A stretch of 14,230 bases of DNA, taken from the NCBI GenBank assembly GCA_964441705.1, contig CAYTWF010000068.1, forward strand, positions 1 to 14,230, given 5' to 3'. The notes beneath the pieces were generated by a model that saw nothing but the letters and a program-made list of their open reading frames with translations, ran no database searches and was not told the DNA's origin. This document shows positions 13,668 to 14,230 of this stretch, piece by piece. Numbering within the stretch: the stretch's first letter is position 1; each line of letters starts with the position of its first letter. The stretch is from Eshraghiella sp964441705. GTDB taxonomy: Bacteria; Bacillota; Clostridia; Lachnospirales; Lachnospiraceae. A program made the translations under genes and the position numbers.

Positions 13668-14230
13668 ATGGCAGTAAAAGTTGCAATCAACGGATTTGGC
13701 CGTATCGGTCGTCTTGCTTTCAGACAGATGTTTGGAGCAGAAGGATACGAAGTAGTAGCTATTAACGATTTAACAAGCCCTAAGATGCTTGCTCATCTTC
13801 TTAAGTATGACTCATCACAGGGTAAATATGAGAAGGCAGAGACAGTTTCAGCTGGTGAGGATTCAATCACAGTTGATGGTAAGACAATTAAGATTTATGC
13901 TTTCCCAGATGCTAACAATTGCCCATGGGGAGATCTTGGAGTAGACGTAGTACTTGAGTGTTCAGGTTTCTATACCTCTAAGGAAAAGGCACAGGCTCAT
14001 ATCAATGCAGGTGCTCGTAAAGTTGTTATTTCAGCTCCAGCTGGTAATGACCTTCCTACAATCGTATACAATGTTAACCATGAGACACTTAAGGCTTCTG
14101 ATACAATCATTTCAGCAGCTTCATGTACAACTAACTGCTTAGCTCCTATGGCTAAGGCTCTTAATGACCTTGCTCCAATCGAGTCAGGTATTATGTGTAC
14201 AATCCATGCTTACACAGGTGATCAGATGAT
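13668..14230 (+). CDS. gap: Glyceraldehyde-3-phosphate dehydrogenase, 5' part (runs off window)
   Basis: The glycolytic enzyme that oxidises glyceraldehyde 3-phosphate to 1,3-bisphosphoglycerate with NAD+. The first 187 residues of a protein usually about 335 long are present. The NAD-binding motif is GFGRIGR (9-15), with D34 in INDLTSPKML as expected for NAD use. The catalytic nucleophile C153 lies in SAASCTTNCLAPMAK, and H180 in TIHAYTGDQ. The ribosome site is a perfect AGGAGG 10 nt before the ATG. Codon use is biased as in gdhA and efp, in keeping with strong expression. The frame is open to the window edge; the remaining C-terminal domain lies downstream. Confidence 0.97.
   Translation, partial: MAVKVAINGFGRIGRLAFRQMFGAEGYEVVAINDLTSPKMLAHLLKYDSSQGKYEKAETVSAGEDSITVDGKTIKIYAFPDANNCPWGDLGVDVVLECSGFYTSKEKAQAHINAGARKVVISAPAGNDLPTIVYNVNHETLKASDTIISAASCTTNCLAPMAKALNDLAPIESGIMCTIHAYTGDQM

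Noticed and set aside
1..14230. CRISPR arrays, IS elements, phage, toxin-antitoxin or defence genes
   Set aside because: No repeat-spacer pattern, transposase, integrase or short paired genes of that kind were found; all strands are accounted for by housekeeping-type genes.

Overview
The window is about 14.2 kb of low-GC chromosome that looks like an anaerobic Firmicute of the Lachnospiraceae. It resembles Lachnospira/[Eubacterium] eligens-type genomes, but genus is inference. The grounds are the AT-rich base use, AGGAGG-type ribosome sites, a DUF5688 protein (a family typical of Lachnospiraceae), a clostridial-type MnmA/cysteine desulfurase pair and an unusual LigA variant. I see no phage, plasmid, IS, CRISPR, defence or secretion genes; this is mostly a core-genome neighbourhood.

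Layout. (1) 1-500: the 3' part of efp (elongation factor P) and its terminator. (2) 580-1536: a DUF5688 protein with its own promoter. (3) 1560-3096: gdhA (glutamate dehydrogenase) with a leader of about 90 nt holding inverted repeats, and a strong terminator. (4) 3110-3512: a small lipoprotein of unknown function, ending at a perfect hairpin that also serves the facing tRNA-Arg(CCG) gene at 3525-3598. (5) 3717-9053: a compact same-strand cluster rluF - ligA - metA - HAD phosphatase - HD-GYP protein, with gaps of at most about 15 nt and one ATGA overlap, probably one operon. (6) 9050-10381 on the minus strand: a SpoVB/MVF-type flippase whose stop codon overlaps that of the HD-GYP gene. (7) 10458-12676: cysteine desulfurase plus mnmA, then a terminator. 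(8) 12684-13493 on the minus strand: a PHP-domain histidinol phosphatase. (9) From 13571: a consensus-like promoter and the 5' part of gap (GAPDH), running off the window.

How the genes work together. The cysteine desulfurase and MnmA form an evident sulfur-donor/tRNA-thiolase pair for 2-thiouridine at the wobble position. EF-P, RluF, MnmA and tRNA-Arg all concern translation. GdhA and MetA handle nitrogen assimilation and methionine synthesis, and GAPDH is glycolytic. The HD-GYP protein suggests c-di-GMP turnover. The joint transcription of rluF, ligA, metA, HAD and HD-GYP does not imply a shared pathway.

Most worth a second look: the LigA, which keeps the nucleotidyl-transfer lysine, zinc finger, HhH and BRCT regions but has lost several residues treated as essential in E. 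coli LigA; the structured gdhA leader; and the two proteins of unknown function. No convincing new multi-gene system is visible.
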